A stretch of 23,005 nucleotides of DNA from CAZNRY01 sp964575675 (GCA_964575675.1 CAZNRY010000046.1:1-23005), one strand, 5' to 3'; counted from the first letter of the stretch, positions 13,530 to 21,502 are shown. A program made the numbers and translations. Notes: generated from the sequence alone by a model not told the origin.

Positions 13530-14963
13530 GTGAGCGCGATCCCCGCGACGAACGCCGACCAGCACAGCGCGGACAAAGAGAAGCGGGGCGCCGCTCTCAG
13601 CTCGGTCGTGGCGGCCGTCTTCTTGACCGCCATGAAGCTGGTGGTCGGAATAATGACCGGCAGCTTGGGCATCCTTTCCGAGGCAGCGCATTCTGGGCTC
13701 GATCTCGTCGCGGCTGCGGTCACATTTTTCGCCGTCCGTTTATCCGGCAAGCCGCCCGACAAACGCCACACCTACGGCTACGGCAAGGTCGAGAACCTCT
13801 CCGCCTTGTTCGAGACGGTCCTTCTTCTTCTGACCTGCGGATGGATCATTTACGAGGCGATCGAGCGACTCTTCTTCAAGCCGGTTCATGTGGATCCGAG
13901 CATCGCCGCATTTGTCGTCATGGCAATCTCCATCATCGTCGACATCTCGCGTTCGCGGATGCTCTACCGCGTCGCCAAGAAGCACCAGAGCCAAGCGCTC
14001 GAAGCGGACGCCCTCCATTTCTCGACTGACATCTGGTCCTCGGCCGTCGTCATCGTCGGGTTGTTCCTCGTCTTCTTGTCCCACCGGCTCGAGGTGGAAT
14101 GGTTGGCCAAGGCGGATGCGATCGCCGCGTTGGGCGTCGCGGGAATCGTCATCTACATCAGCGTCCGCCTGGGCAGGCGGACCATCGTCGACCTCCTGGA
14201 TGCGATCCCCCCGGGTCTCAAAGACGAGGTGACCCGCGTCGTGCAACAGGTCCCCGGTGTCGTGGAGGTCAAGAGCGCGCGCATCAGGCGGAGCGGCCCG
14301 GGATTCTTCGCCGACCTTTCGCTTGCGGTCAGCAGGGAAACGGCGTTCGAAGCTGCCCATGACATCGCAAGCCGCGCCGAGGACGCGGTCCGCACCGTCC
14401 TTGCCGGCAACGACGACGTCATCGTCAACGTGACCCCCGTCGCGTCGAATGACGAGAACATCCTGACGAGGATCCGGCTCCTCGGGGCGCGGCGCGGCTT
14501 GGGCGTGCATGGCATCCACATCTACGACGTGATGGGCGCCCGCTCGGTTGAGTTCCACCTGGAGGTCGAGGACTTGTTGACGGTGGAGGAAGCCCACGGC
14601 AAGGCGACCGCCTTCGAGGAGGCACTGGGGGCCGAGTTGCCCGACGTTGCGCGGATCGTCACACACATCGAGCCGACGGGAGAACGCGCCTCCACGAAGA
14701 CAGCAAAGCCGGTGGACGAAACCCGCCTGCTGGAGACGATCCGGTCTCTGCCGGAGAAGTCCGGCGCCGCCTTCGTCCCCCACGACGTGGTGGTCAACCG
14801 CGTCGGCGGCGCACTCTCGGTCTCGTTCCACTGTTCAATGGACGGCGCCCTGGCCATATCCGACGCGCACGCGCTGACGGAGAAACTCGAGAACATGCTG
14901 CGCGTGGAGTTGCCGAACCTGGGGCGCGTTCTCATTCACGTGGAGCCGCCGGAAACGGCGTAG
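13530..14963 (+). CDS. CDF metal efflux transporter with three C-terminal domains
   Basis: This 477-residue member of the cation diffusion facilitator family exchanges protons for divalent metal at the inner membrane. Six transmembrane helices lie in residues about 22-215. The transport site has H54/D58 in helix 2 (AAHSGLD) and H163/D167 in helix 5 (HFSTD), the HxxxD/HxxxD pattern usually linked to zinc. After the membrane part there are three successive ferredoxin-like dimerisation domains (about 229-305, 309-384 and 398-474); the last two end in THIEP and IHVEP, whose histidine and glutamate may bind metal. Most CDF proteins have one such domain. The start is GTG at 13530 with a weak Shine-Dalgarno; an in-frame ATG at 13512 is cut off by a stop. 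It is probably co-transcribed with msrB and the PLD-like gene. Confidence 0.88.
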   Translation: MSAIPATNADQHSADKEKRGAALSSVVAAVFLTAMKLVVGIMTGSLGILSEAAHSGLDLVAAAVTFFAVRLSGKPPDKRHTYGYGKVENLSALFETVLLLLTCGWIIYEAIERLFFKPVHVDPSIAAFVVMAISIIVDISRSRMLYRVAKKHQSQALEADALHFSTDIWSSAVVIVGLFLVFLSHRLEVEWLAKADAIAALGVAGIVIYISVRLGRRTIVDLLDAIPPGLKDEVTRVVQQVPGVVEVKSARIRRSGPGFFADLSLAVSRETAFEAAHDIASRAEDAVRTVLAGNDDVIVNVTPVASNDENILTRIRLLGARRGLGVHGIHIYDVMGARSVEFHLEVEDLLTVEEAHGKATAFEEALGAELPDVARIVTHIEPTGERASTKTAKPVDETRLLETIRSLPEKSGAAFVPHDVVVNRVGGALSVSFHCSMDGALAISDAHALTEKLENMLRVELPNLGRVLIHVEPPETA

Positions 14964-14989
14964 ATCAAGCGGTCTGGAAGTGCGGACCC

Positions 14990-15037
14990 GCGGGAGCGCT
15001 CCCGCCTTCGGGAGCCGCAACAATGTCACGGCTCCCG
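14990..15037. terminator. Inverted-repeat cluster between convergent genes
   Basis: GCGGGAGCGCTCCCGC (14990-15005) is a perfect 16-base palindrome. CGGGAGCCG (15009-15017) pairs exactly with CGGCTCCCG (15029-15037) around an 11-base loop. GCTCCCG (14998-15004) could also pair with CGGGAGC (15009-15015). The position, between the ends of the CDF gene and the lipoprotein gene, fits a bidirectional terminator. There is no U-tract, so an intrinsic terminator is not proven. Confidence 0.4.
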
Positions 15038-15118
15038 AGACCTCGGTATCGCTCTATGCGGACGTCCTGCGAACCAGCCGCTCGCGGGCCAGTGACGCCC
15101 CCGCTTTCGGGCATTCCG

Positions 15119-16126
15119 CTACTCCGTCACGTTGACGAGATACTGCTTCCTGCATGCGGAGGCAAAGACGCCGATCCCGCCGGCGATGCCGCCGTTCAGC
15201 TCCGGATGGTCCCGGTAGAGGTAGTTGTAGTAGTTCCCGTCGATCGAGAAGACGCCGACCTGTTGCCGTCCGTAAAAGGCCATCATGTCGCCGTACCAGG
15301 TGATGCGGTACGCGACCGGCATCGGCCCGTCGGGGCCGTCGAGATCCTCGTGCTCGATGTCCTTGATACGGAAGTAGGCTAAGAGGTGCCGCGGCGGCCC
15401 GCTCGCGCCCCCGTACTCTGCGAAGTCCCTCGGACCGTCCTCGCTCCCGAAGCGGATCACGTAACGGGCGTCCTGCCATTCCTCACGGCAGAAGACATCG
15501 ACCAGGAAGATCTGCTCCTCGTTCGGGCAGGTAAGGACGATCGGGTACGATTCGGCGATCGTCGACTGGATCATCGAATCCGGATCGGCGATCGGTCCGT
15601 GAAGCACGGCGAACGAGTCCGGCGTGGTCGTCGTCGCGGTGATGATCGGCCGGCCCGGGATCTCGACGGACAGATGGTAGGTCTGGCCCGGTCCGATCCG
15701 AATCCTGGGGTTCGCATAAAGTCCCGGATCGATCATCGAGAGCGTGTCGGGACCACCGGCCCCTTCCCTCTGCAGCGTCACGAGCGCGTTGGAAACGGCG
15801 GCTTCCTCCGCGTCGTAGACCTCATCGATCGGCCTCGTCCGCGTGATGTAGATCGCGTTCCCGCCGCCCATCGTCTCATTCACATAGAGGTATCCGAAGA
15901 CCGCGATCTCGTCCTTGCTCTGCGGACCGGTTGAGTCGCTCCCGCAACCGGGCAGGAGGAGGAACGCGAGTGCGACGAGGGAGAGGGTGCGCGCGCAGGC
16001 AACGCGCCCACAAGGCCGGCGCCCTGTTCGTCCAGCCGGCCGAGAGGGATGCGCGGAGCAAGCACGAGACCATTTCCAGATCCCGTCAAACCGGGCCAGC
16101 TTCCGGGTCTTCCCATCGAATCTCAC
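15119..16126 (-). CDS. DUF4249-like outer-membrane lipoprotein
   Basis: This 335-residue protein has a lipobox-like signal (LSLVALAFLLLPGC) followed by GSDSTGP, so it is probably a lipoprotein. The mature part (FGYLYVNETMGG, then ITRTRPIDEVYDAEEAAVSNA, DPGLYANPRIRIGPGQTYHL) follows the pattern of DUF4249 proteins, which in Bacteroidota-like bacteria are encoded beside TonB receptors and are thought to assist them. The frame continues upstream into the receptor gene, but that part is the receptor in another frame. The GTG at 16126 follows TGAGGAGG, in which the receptor stop codon is part of the Shine-Dalgarno. This start leaves an unusually long (~46 residue) basic stretch before the hydrophobic core; I found no better initiator in frame. 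The substrate is unknown. Confidence 0.78.
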   Translation of the reverse strand: MRFDGKTRKLARFDGIWKWSRACSAHPSRPAGRTGRRPCGRVACARTLSLVALAFLLLPGCGSDSTGPQSKDEIAVFGYLYVNETMGGGNAIYITRTRPIDEVYDAEEAAVSNALVTLQREGAGGPDTLSMIDPGLYANPRIRIGPGQTYHLSVEIPGRPIITATTTTPDSFAVLHGPIADPDSMIQSTIAESYPIVLTCPNEEQIFLVDVFCREEWQDARYVIRFGSEDGPRDFAEYGGASGPPRHLLAYFRIKDIEHEDLDGPDGPMPVAYRITWYGDMMAFYGRQQVGVFSIDGNYYNYLYRDHPELNGGIAGGIGVFASACRKQYLVNVTE

Positions 16127-16137
16127 GCCGCGCCTCC

Positions 16138-18357
16138 TCAGAAGTTCACCGTCACGCCGATCGTCGGCAGAAACGGGAGTTGCGATATGTCGTCGAACGT
16201 CGCCGGGTTGGTGGTCAGGTCGTAGTTGCGGATGTACACATTCTTCCGATCCAGGATGTTGATCACCTGCAGATTCGGTTCGACGCTTCCCCAGCGATAC
16301 TTCCTCTGGTAGAAGAGACCGAGATCGATTCGGAGATAGTAGGGCAGCCGGTAGGCGTTCTTCTCGCCTTCCAGGACGACGTTGTACTCGCGCCCGTTGA
16401 TGTCCCGCACGGTGTATCGTCCCGCGGCGAGGGTGACCGGCTGGCCGCTGCCGAAGCGGCCCGAGAGATTCAGCCGCCAGCGACCGCCCAACGCGCAATC
16501 CTGGACGCAGACGAACTGGTGCCGCCGGTCGTAGTCGGGATGGTAGGTATGCCCGAAGTTGTATCCTTCGATCCTCCTCTTCGTGACGCCCCAGGAATAG
16601 CCGAGCCACCCCTCGAATCTTCCGTAGCGGTTCTTGAGGAAGAGATCCGCGCCGTAGGCATCACCCTTCCCCGAGTTGAAGATCTCGCCCACCGTCGCAT
16701 CGGGGGTGACGAGGGATCGGGTGAACTCCTCGCTGAACGCCACGACATTCCGGTACGGTTTCCAGTACCCCTCGACCGATAGATCGAAGCGGTCGTACGG
16801 CCCCAACTCGACCCCGAGGATGTAGTGGTCCGCCCCGCCCGGCTTCAGGGTCCGGTCGACGGGAAACCACATGTCCGCGAAGCTCGCCCCCTCCTGCGCG
16901 ACCAGGTTCAGGAACTGGCTGTAGCGGCCGTAGGAGGCGTGCGCCGAAATCGTCTCGGTGAACGCCCTCCGCACGGACATCCTCGGTCCGATCCTGAAGT
17001 AGTCCCCCTTCGAGTAGTAATCGAGGCGGAGCCCAGGCTGGACCTGCCAGGTCGACGAGATCTTCCAGTTGTCCTGGCCATAGACCGCGCAGTACACACC
17101 GTCATACTTGAACGAGAGCTTGTCCTCCTCGCCGCTCTCGCGCCGGAAGCTGAATTCCAGGATCTTCGACTCCGCGCCGAAGTCGATCAGGTGCTCCGTG
17201 GATGGAGAGTACGAAAGATCGCCCTTGAAAGAGAGATCGTCGATCCGGTTCTTCATGCGGAAGGCGAAATCCTGGAACGTGAAGTCCGCTTGGGAATCGA
17301 AGGTGCTGTGGCCCAGGACGAAGTGCGAGAAGGTGCGCGTGTTGAAGAGGTGGGTCCACTGGGCGCTCCAGGTGTCGTTCCCCCAGTCGAGGAGCACGTC
17401 GAGACCCTGCTTCTGCCAGTCGAGGCGATCCTTGCCGGTGTAGTAGCTCACGGAGGCGCGGTCGCTCGAGCCAGAATCGTAGTTGAACTTCCCGTGCACG
17501 TCATAGAACTTGTACGGCAAGTCAAACTTCATCGCGCTCGCGAGCGGCTCGATGTAGGTATGCCGGCCCGAGAGCATCCACGACCCGCGCGGCCAGGGGC
17601 CCTCGATCGTCGCGCTCGACGCGATGATGCTCGAGCGGACAACCCCCTCAAACTCCTTCCGGTTCCCGTCGCGATTGTGGACATCGAGCAACGACGAAAG
17701 GCGGCCCCCGTATCGGGCTGGGAAGCCCGACTTCTGTAGATCGACCGTCTTGACCGCGTCGACGTTGAAGGTGCTGAAGAACCCAAAGAGATGGCTCGGG
17801 TTGTAAACGTCGATGTCGTCGAGCAGGATGAGGTTCTGATCGGGACTTCCGCCGCGGACATAGAGCCCCGCCGAGAAATCGGAGAGTGCGGCCACACCGG
17901 GCATCGTCTGAACGGCGCGCAGGAGATCTCCCTCGATGACGAGCGGGACCGTCTGAAGTTCGCGCGTATGCATGGTCAGCTTGCTCGGCTCGATCGCCAG
18001 ACCCTCGTGGCTCGCCCTGACCTCGACCGCTTCGAGCTGGACCGCCTGAAGCTCCATCTCGATCGTCAGGGTCAGATCCTGGTCCTGCGTGAGGGAGATT
18101 GCGCGGGATTCCGTCGCGTAGCCGATATAGCTGAACTGGACGTCGTACGATCCGGCCGGCAGGCGGGCGACCACGTAGTAGCCCTTTTGATTGGTAACGG
18201 CCCCGTACGCCGTGCCTTTCAGGGAGATGTTGGCGTAGGAAAGCGCCTCCCCATCTTGCGCCCCGCGGACGAAACCGCTGATCGTGGCCGCCGGAGACGC
18301 GGCGGGCGCAAATAGTGCGGCGAGCATGAGGCCGGCGATCGTGGATTGTCTCCGCAA
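16138..18357 (-). CDS. TonB-dependent outer-membrane receptor
   Basis: This ~739-residue receptor has a signal peptide, a carboxypeptidase-regulatory-like β-sandwich (about residues 26-105: ISGFVRGAQDGEALSYANI, then GYYVVARLPAGSYDVQFSYIGY), a plug domain (about 125-235: GLYVRGGSPDQNLILLDDI, NPSHLFGFFSTFN, GFPARYGGRLSSLLDV) and a β-barrel ending in the terminal phenylalanine VTVNF typical of outer-membrane proteins. It is of the FCB type with unknown ligand. The frame is open upstream to a GTG at 18417, but a TTG at 18357 preceded by AAAGGAG starts the signal peptide directly, so I place the start there. The downstream lipoprotein begins 11 bases after the stop, and the pair probably forms one uptake unit. 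Confidence 0.88.
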   Translation of the reverse strand: MRRQSTIAGLMLAALFAPAASPAATISGFVRGAQDGEALSYANISLKGTAYGAVTNQKGYYVVARLPAGSYDVQFSYIGYATESRAISLTQDQDLTLTIEMELQAVQLEAVEVRASHEGLAIEPSKLTMHTRELQTVPLVIEGDLLRAVQTMPGVAALSDFSAGLYVRGGSPDQNLILLDDIDVYNPSHLFGFFSTFNVDAVKTVDLQKSGFPARYGGRLSSLLDVHNRDGNRKEFEGVVRSSIIASSATIEGPWPRGSWMLSGRHTYIEPLASAMKFDLPYKFYDVHGKFNYDSGSSDRASVSYYTGKDRLDWQKQGLDVLLDWGNDTWSAQWTHLFNTRTFSHFVLGHSTFDSQADFTFQDFAFRMKNRIDDLSFKGDLSYSPSTEHLIDFGAESKILEFSFRRESGEEDKLSFKYDGVYCAVYGQDNWKISSTWQVQPGLRLDYYSKGDYFRIGPRMSVRRAFTETISAHASYGRYSQFLNLVAQEGASFADMWFPVDRTLKPGGADHYILGVELGPYDRFDLSVEGYWKPYRNVVAFSEEFTRSLVTPDATVGEIFNSGKGDAYGADLFLKNRYGRFEGWLGYSWGVTKRRIEGYNFGHTYHPDYDRRHQFVCVQDCALGGRWRLNLSGRFGSGQPVTLAAGRYTVRDINGREYNVVLEGEKNAYRLPYYLRIDLGLFYQRKYRWGSVEPNLQVINILDRKNVYIRNYDLTTNPATFDDISQLPFLPTIGVTVNF

Positions 18358-18489
18358 ACGGAACTCCTTTGTGGCGCGCGATGATCCGTCCGACGCTCGG
18401 TCGATCGTACTGGGCACCGGCCTGTCTGGCTAGCCGCGGCCGCCCGAGCATCGGACGGGCGAAGCTCGCGTCCTCGCCTGAGCCACGCG

Positions 18490-18499
18490 CCCCCCCCCC
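18490..18499. repeat. Poly-C tract between divergent genes
   Basis: Ten consecutive C residues lie in the 228-base region between the TonB receptor (minus strand) and the VOC-nitroreductase gene (plus strand). Long homopolymers in such positions can vary in length and alter promoter spacing. It could also be a sequencing-length uncertainty. Confidence 0.6.
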
Positions 18500-18585
18500 G
18501 ACCGCATGGTAGAATCCGGTGCTGATAGTCCAGAACCCGCTCAGAGATGCCAGAGAACACGACGCGATTCGGGAGAGGGGAACGC

Positions 18586-19419
18586 ATGTCAGGGATCATC
18601 TTCTTCAAGACGGCGACGCTCGATTCGATCACCGCGTTCTACACCGCCCGCATCGGGATGAGTGTGTGGCTCCGCCAACAGGACGTGACGATCCTGAAAC
18701 TCGGCAACCTCCTGCTCGGTCTCCACCGGCAGCCGCAGGCAGATGCGGCGGGCCTGATCACATTCTTCTACGAGAGCCGCGACGAGGTCGACGCGATGCA
18801 CACGGACCTGAGCGATCTCGCGACGGGCCCGCCCAGGCGGAATGAAACCTATGACATCTACCACTTCTTCGCGCGCGATCCGGAAGGGCGGGCCCTCGAG
18901 TTCCAGAGCTTCGAGCATCCGGTCGCTCCCCACCTCGACGGCGAGCAGCTTCTTCTCTCGCGCCGCAGTGTGCGCCGCTACGATTCACGACCCGTTCCCG
19001 ATGAGATGCTTCGCCGGATCATCACGGATTGCGCTAGTGCGCCGTCGGCGAGGAATACGCAGCCCTGGTACTTCCTGACGATCCACGACGCCAAACGACT
19101 CGATCGGCTCGCCGCCGTCCGCGGCGACTCGAGCGCACCGATCGCGCGGGCGCCAATGGCCGTCGCGATCTGCACCGACCCGGCTCGCACCCCGCGCGAT
19201 GCGGAAGACGGCTGCATCGCGGCATATCATTTTCTGCTCGCTTCCTGGGCGCACGGACTCGGGACCTGCTGGATCGGCGGGATGAATCAGGATCCGGTCA
19301 AGGAGATCCTCGGCGTTCCCCGCGAGCACTACGTCGCGACGGTAACCCCGCTCGGCTACCCGGCGGAGACGCCCGAGATGCCGGCGCGCAGGGAGATCGA
19401 GGTCCGCGAGGCGGGTTGA
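18586..19419 (+). CDS. VOC domain-nitroreductase fusion protein
   Basis: This 277-residue protein joins two enzyme folds. Residues about 3-110 form a VOC/glyoxalase-like domain (FKTATLDSITAFYTARIGM, then YHFFARDPEGRALEFQSFEHP, in which H93 and E105 sit at usual metal-ligand places). Residues about 122-277 form an FMN-dependent nitroreductase domain with RRSVRRY (126-132) and PSARNTQPW (153-161) for flavin binding and GLGTCWIGG (224-232). The reaction may be NAD(P)H-dependent reduction or oxidation of a small molecule, with the VOC half binding, sequestering or modifying a related compound; this is inference. An ATG at 18547 is also in frame, but the VOC fold begins right after the ATG at 18586, which has a purine-rich GGGAGAGGGG five bases upstream. 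A superoxide dismutase remnant follows immediately. Confidence 0.85.
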   Translation: MSGIIFFKTATLDSITAFYTARIGMSVWLRQQDVTILKLGNLLLGLHRQPQADAAGLITFFYESRDEVDAMHTDLSDLATGPPRRNETYDIYHFFARDPEGRALEFQSFEHPVAPHLDGEQLLLSRRSVRRYDSRPVPDEMLRRIITDCASAPSARNTQPWYFLTIHDAKRLDRLAAVRGDSSAPIARAPMAVAICTDPARTPRDAEDGCIAAYHFLLASWAHGLGTCWIGGMNQDPVKEILGVPREHYVATVTPLGYPAETPEMPARREIEVREAG

Positions 19420-19556
19420 CGCCGTTGCTCACGATCGACGTCTGGGAGCATGCCTACTATCTCGACTACCAGAACCTCCGGAAGGACTGCCTCGCCGCCG
19501 TCATCGACAACCTTCTGAACTGGGACTTCGCGGCGGAGAACCTGGCAAGGGGTTGA
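19419..19556 (+). pseudogene. C-terminal remnant of Fe/Mn superoxide dismutase
   Basis: A frame overlapping the last base of the VOC-nitroreductase stop reads TPLLTIDVWEHAYYLDYQN and continues through NLLNWDFAAENLARG to a TGA at 19554-19556. This is the end of an iron/manganese superoxide dismutase, including the Asp and His metal ligands of DVWEHAYY. The N-terminal helical domain, with the other two histidine ligands, is missing, and upstream the frame lies in the out-of-phase nitroreductase gene. No ATG occurs in it; only TTG codons could start it. It cannot be an active enzyme alone. It is either a pseudogene left by a deletion or insertion, or an assembly or sequence artefact. The ~45 codons carry no internal stop, so the event is probably recent. 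Confidence 0.85.
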
Positions 19557-19603
19557 TCAGGACCTCTCGCCGGAGCGGGAATGAAGGGTGACCGGCGCTG
19601 CAG

Positions 19604-19804
19604 CTACGGTTGCGTCGGCGCCTTCATCTTGCATGTTGAGATCTTGAGGAGGGGATAAAGGCAGCACCGGCCGACAAGGCCGGTCGCAAGGGGCAGCAGA
19701 CCGATCAATCCCCACCAGCTCTTCGCAACGACTCCTACGACGATGATCGCCAACCCGATGACGATCCGAATCACCTTGTCCGCGCCACCGACATTGCGCT
19801 CCAT
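19604..19804 (-). CDS. DUF2892 (YgaP-like) small membrane protein
   Basis: This 66-residue protein begins MERNVGGADKVIRIVIG and has two hydrophobic helices (VIGLAIIVVGVVA and LIGLLPLATGLVG) followed by GRCCLYPLLKISTC. This is the layout of DUF2892 inner-membrane domains, which also occur fused to rhodanese in YgaP. The conserved late cysteines are present. The ATG at 19804 has AGGAGGG about nine bases upstream. A TATACT on the minus strand at 19865-19870 could be a -10 box, but I see no convincing -35. The gene lies downstream of pyruvate kinase on the same strand after a 133-base gap. Function is not known; roles with sulfur carriers have been suggested for relatives. Confidence 0.85.
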   Translation of the reverse strand: MERNVGGADKVIRIVIGLAIIVVGVVAKSWWGLIGLLPLATGLVGRCCLYPLLKISTCKMKAPTQP

Positions 19805-19937
19805 CGATTCGTTCCCTCCTGGTCATAACCCAATGACTTTCTAGAACCCAACGCCCGCGCACACAGTATATGACGCTTCTTCTTGCCCATGCGACAGTTA
19901 CGATTCCGGATCTCGGACGCCTTTCGGGGACAGCCCC

Positions 19938-21374
19938 CTAGAGGATTTCGGTGCGGACCACATTCGTCTGCCCGCGCAGAACGCCCTCGCTCACGCCGCC
20001 CGTGATGACCACCTTCTGCCCGACCCGGAGGAGACCGGACGCCACAACAAGCTGGAGCGCCGCATCAAAGAGCCGTCCCTGCTTCCCTTCCGGCTTCCCG
20101 AGCACCGGCTGCACACCCCACACCAGGGCAAGCCGCCGGAGGATCCGCGGGTCGGGACTGACGGCAAGAACGGGACATTGGGGACGGTAGCGCGAGACGA
20201 GCCGCGCCGTGAGACCCGACCGAGTGAGGCAGACGAGCGCGTCGGCCTTCATTTCGTGCGCGGTCTGGCAGGCCGCGTGAGCCACTACATCCGGCACCGA
20301 ATCGAGGAATGGCCGGCGGGCGAGAGATCTCCCGGCATCCAGCATCAACTCGGTTCGCTCCGCGATACGGGCCATGAACGAGATCGTCTCAACCGGATAC
20401 GCTCCAACCGCTGTCTCACCGCTCAGCATGACCGCATCGCTCCCGTCGATGATTGCATTGGAAACGTCCGAGACCTCGGCCCGCGTCGGGACCGGATTCG
20501 TGATCATCGACTCGAGCATCTGGGTCGCCGTGATGACGGGCTTGCCCTGCCTGTTGCACTCGCGGATGATCTCCTTCTGCCGCAGGGCCACCTCCTCGAG
20601 TGCGGTCTCGACCCCCAGATCGCCACGGGCGACCATGATCCCGTCCGCGGCAGCGACGATCGCATCGAGGTCCCGGAGGGCCTCGCGCTTTTCGACCTTC
20701 GCAATGATCGGCGTGTCCGCTCCGCGCGCGGTGATCTTCGCCCGCAAGAGTCTCACGTCCGCAGCGCATCGGACGAACGAAAGGGCGATCCAGTCGACCC
20801 CATGCTCGATCCCAAATGCAAGATCGGCCTCATCCTTCGCCGTGATCGTGTCCAGGGCCCGGAGCTTCGTTTCGGGAAGGTTGATCCCTTTGTTGGAAGT
20901 CAGAGGACCGCCCACCAACACATCACAGCGGACGCCCGATGGCAGGACTTCCGCTGCACGAAGGCGGATCGCGCCGTCGTTCAGGAGAATCGATTCCCCC
21001 GGGCGAACATCCTCGCGGAAGGCCGGGTAGCCATCGACCGGGATCGTTCTCGGATCGCTGGACGATTCCCCCGAAGCGAGGAGGACGGCGTCCCCGGGGG
21101 TCAGTGTGATGGCGCCTGCGCCCAGATTCCCCACGCGGATCTTCGGCCCGCGGAGGTCTTGGAGTATCGCAACCACCCGCCCCAGACGCTCCGATTCCGC
21201 CCGGATTCGCTGAATCGCCGACAGGTATTGCGCATGGTCCCCATGGGAGAAGTTGAGGCGGATGACATCTGCACCACACTCGATCACGCGCCGGAGCCGG
21301 CCATCGGCCTCGAGTGCGGGACCGTAAGTCGCGACGATTTTCGTCCTCCGATTCGATCCGCCCTTCTGCTCCAT
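19938..21374 (-). CDS. pyk: Pyruvate kinase
   Basis: This 478-residue enzyme makes pyruvate and ATP from phosphoenolpyruvate and ADP, the last step of glycolysis. Motifs in order are RRTKIVATYGPA at the start, IRLNFSHG (38-45), DLRGPKIRVG (73-82), the B domain (about 82-175), KVEKREA with the catalytic lysine K226, MVARGDLGVE (247-256) and ITATQMLESM (281-290), then the C-terminal regulatory domain. K78 in GPKIR occupies the position that is Glu in K+-dependent enzymes, so this enzyme is predicted not to need potassium. The frame is open upstream to a TTG at 21476, with ATGs at 21431 and 21392. The ATG at 21374 has GAGGTG just upstream and gives the normal family N-terminus and length. It diverges from the S9 peptidase gene. 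Confidence 0.94.
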   Translation of the reverse strand: MEQKGGSNRRTKIVATYGPALEADGRLRRVIECGADVIRLNFSHGDHAQYLSAIQRIRAESERLGRVVAILQDLRGPKIRVGNLGAGAITLTPGDAVLLASGESSSDPRTIPVDGYPAFREDVRPGESILLNDGAIRLRAAEVLPSGVRCDVLVGGPLTSNKGINLPETKLRALDTITAKDEADLAFGIEHGVDWIALSFVRCAADVRLLRAKITARGADTPIIAKVEKREALRDLDAIVAAADGIMVARGDLGVETALEEVALRQKEIIRECNRQGKPVITATQMLESMITNPVPTRAEVSDVSNAIIDGSDAVMLSGETAVGAYPVETISFMARIAERTELMLDAGRSLARRPFLDSVPDVVAHAACQTAHEMKADALVCLTRSGLTARLVSRYRPQCPVLAVSPDPRILRRLALVWGVQPVLGKPEGKQGRLFDAALQLVVASGLLRVGQKVVITGGVSEGVLRGQTNVVRTEIL

Positions 21375-21502
21375 TTTCACCTCACGATCCATTGTGGCTT
21401 GATTGCCGTGCTTCGGGCCTGTCACGATCATCGGGCAAGGCGATTCTCTAGGCAACCCACCGGCGACTCCGGCCAACCGGGCGACACGCTCGAGGAGAAT
21501 AC

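Noticed and set aside
13740..14831. Long open frame opposite the CDF transporter
   Set aside because: Asp/Arg-rich antisense translation without helices or motifs, while the plus strand encodes a clear CDF protein.
16127..16609. Upstream extension of the lipoprotein frame
   Set aside because: It overlaps the receptor's barrel-coding sequence in another frame and reads as Arg/Pro-rich shadow; the GTG at 16126 has a strong ribosome binding site.
19557..19862. 101-residue minus-strand frame overlapping the DUF2892 gene
   Set aside because: It overlaps the DUF2892 gene in another frame and lacks membrane helices or motifs; the 66-residue frame has the family signature and ribosome binding site.
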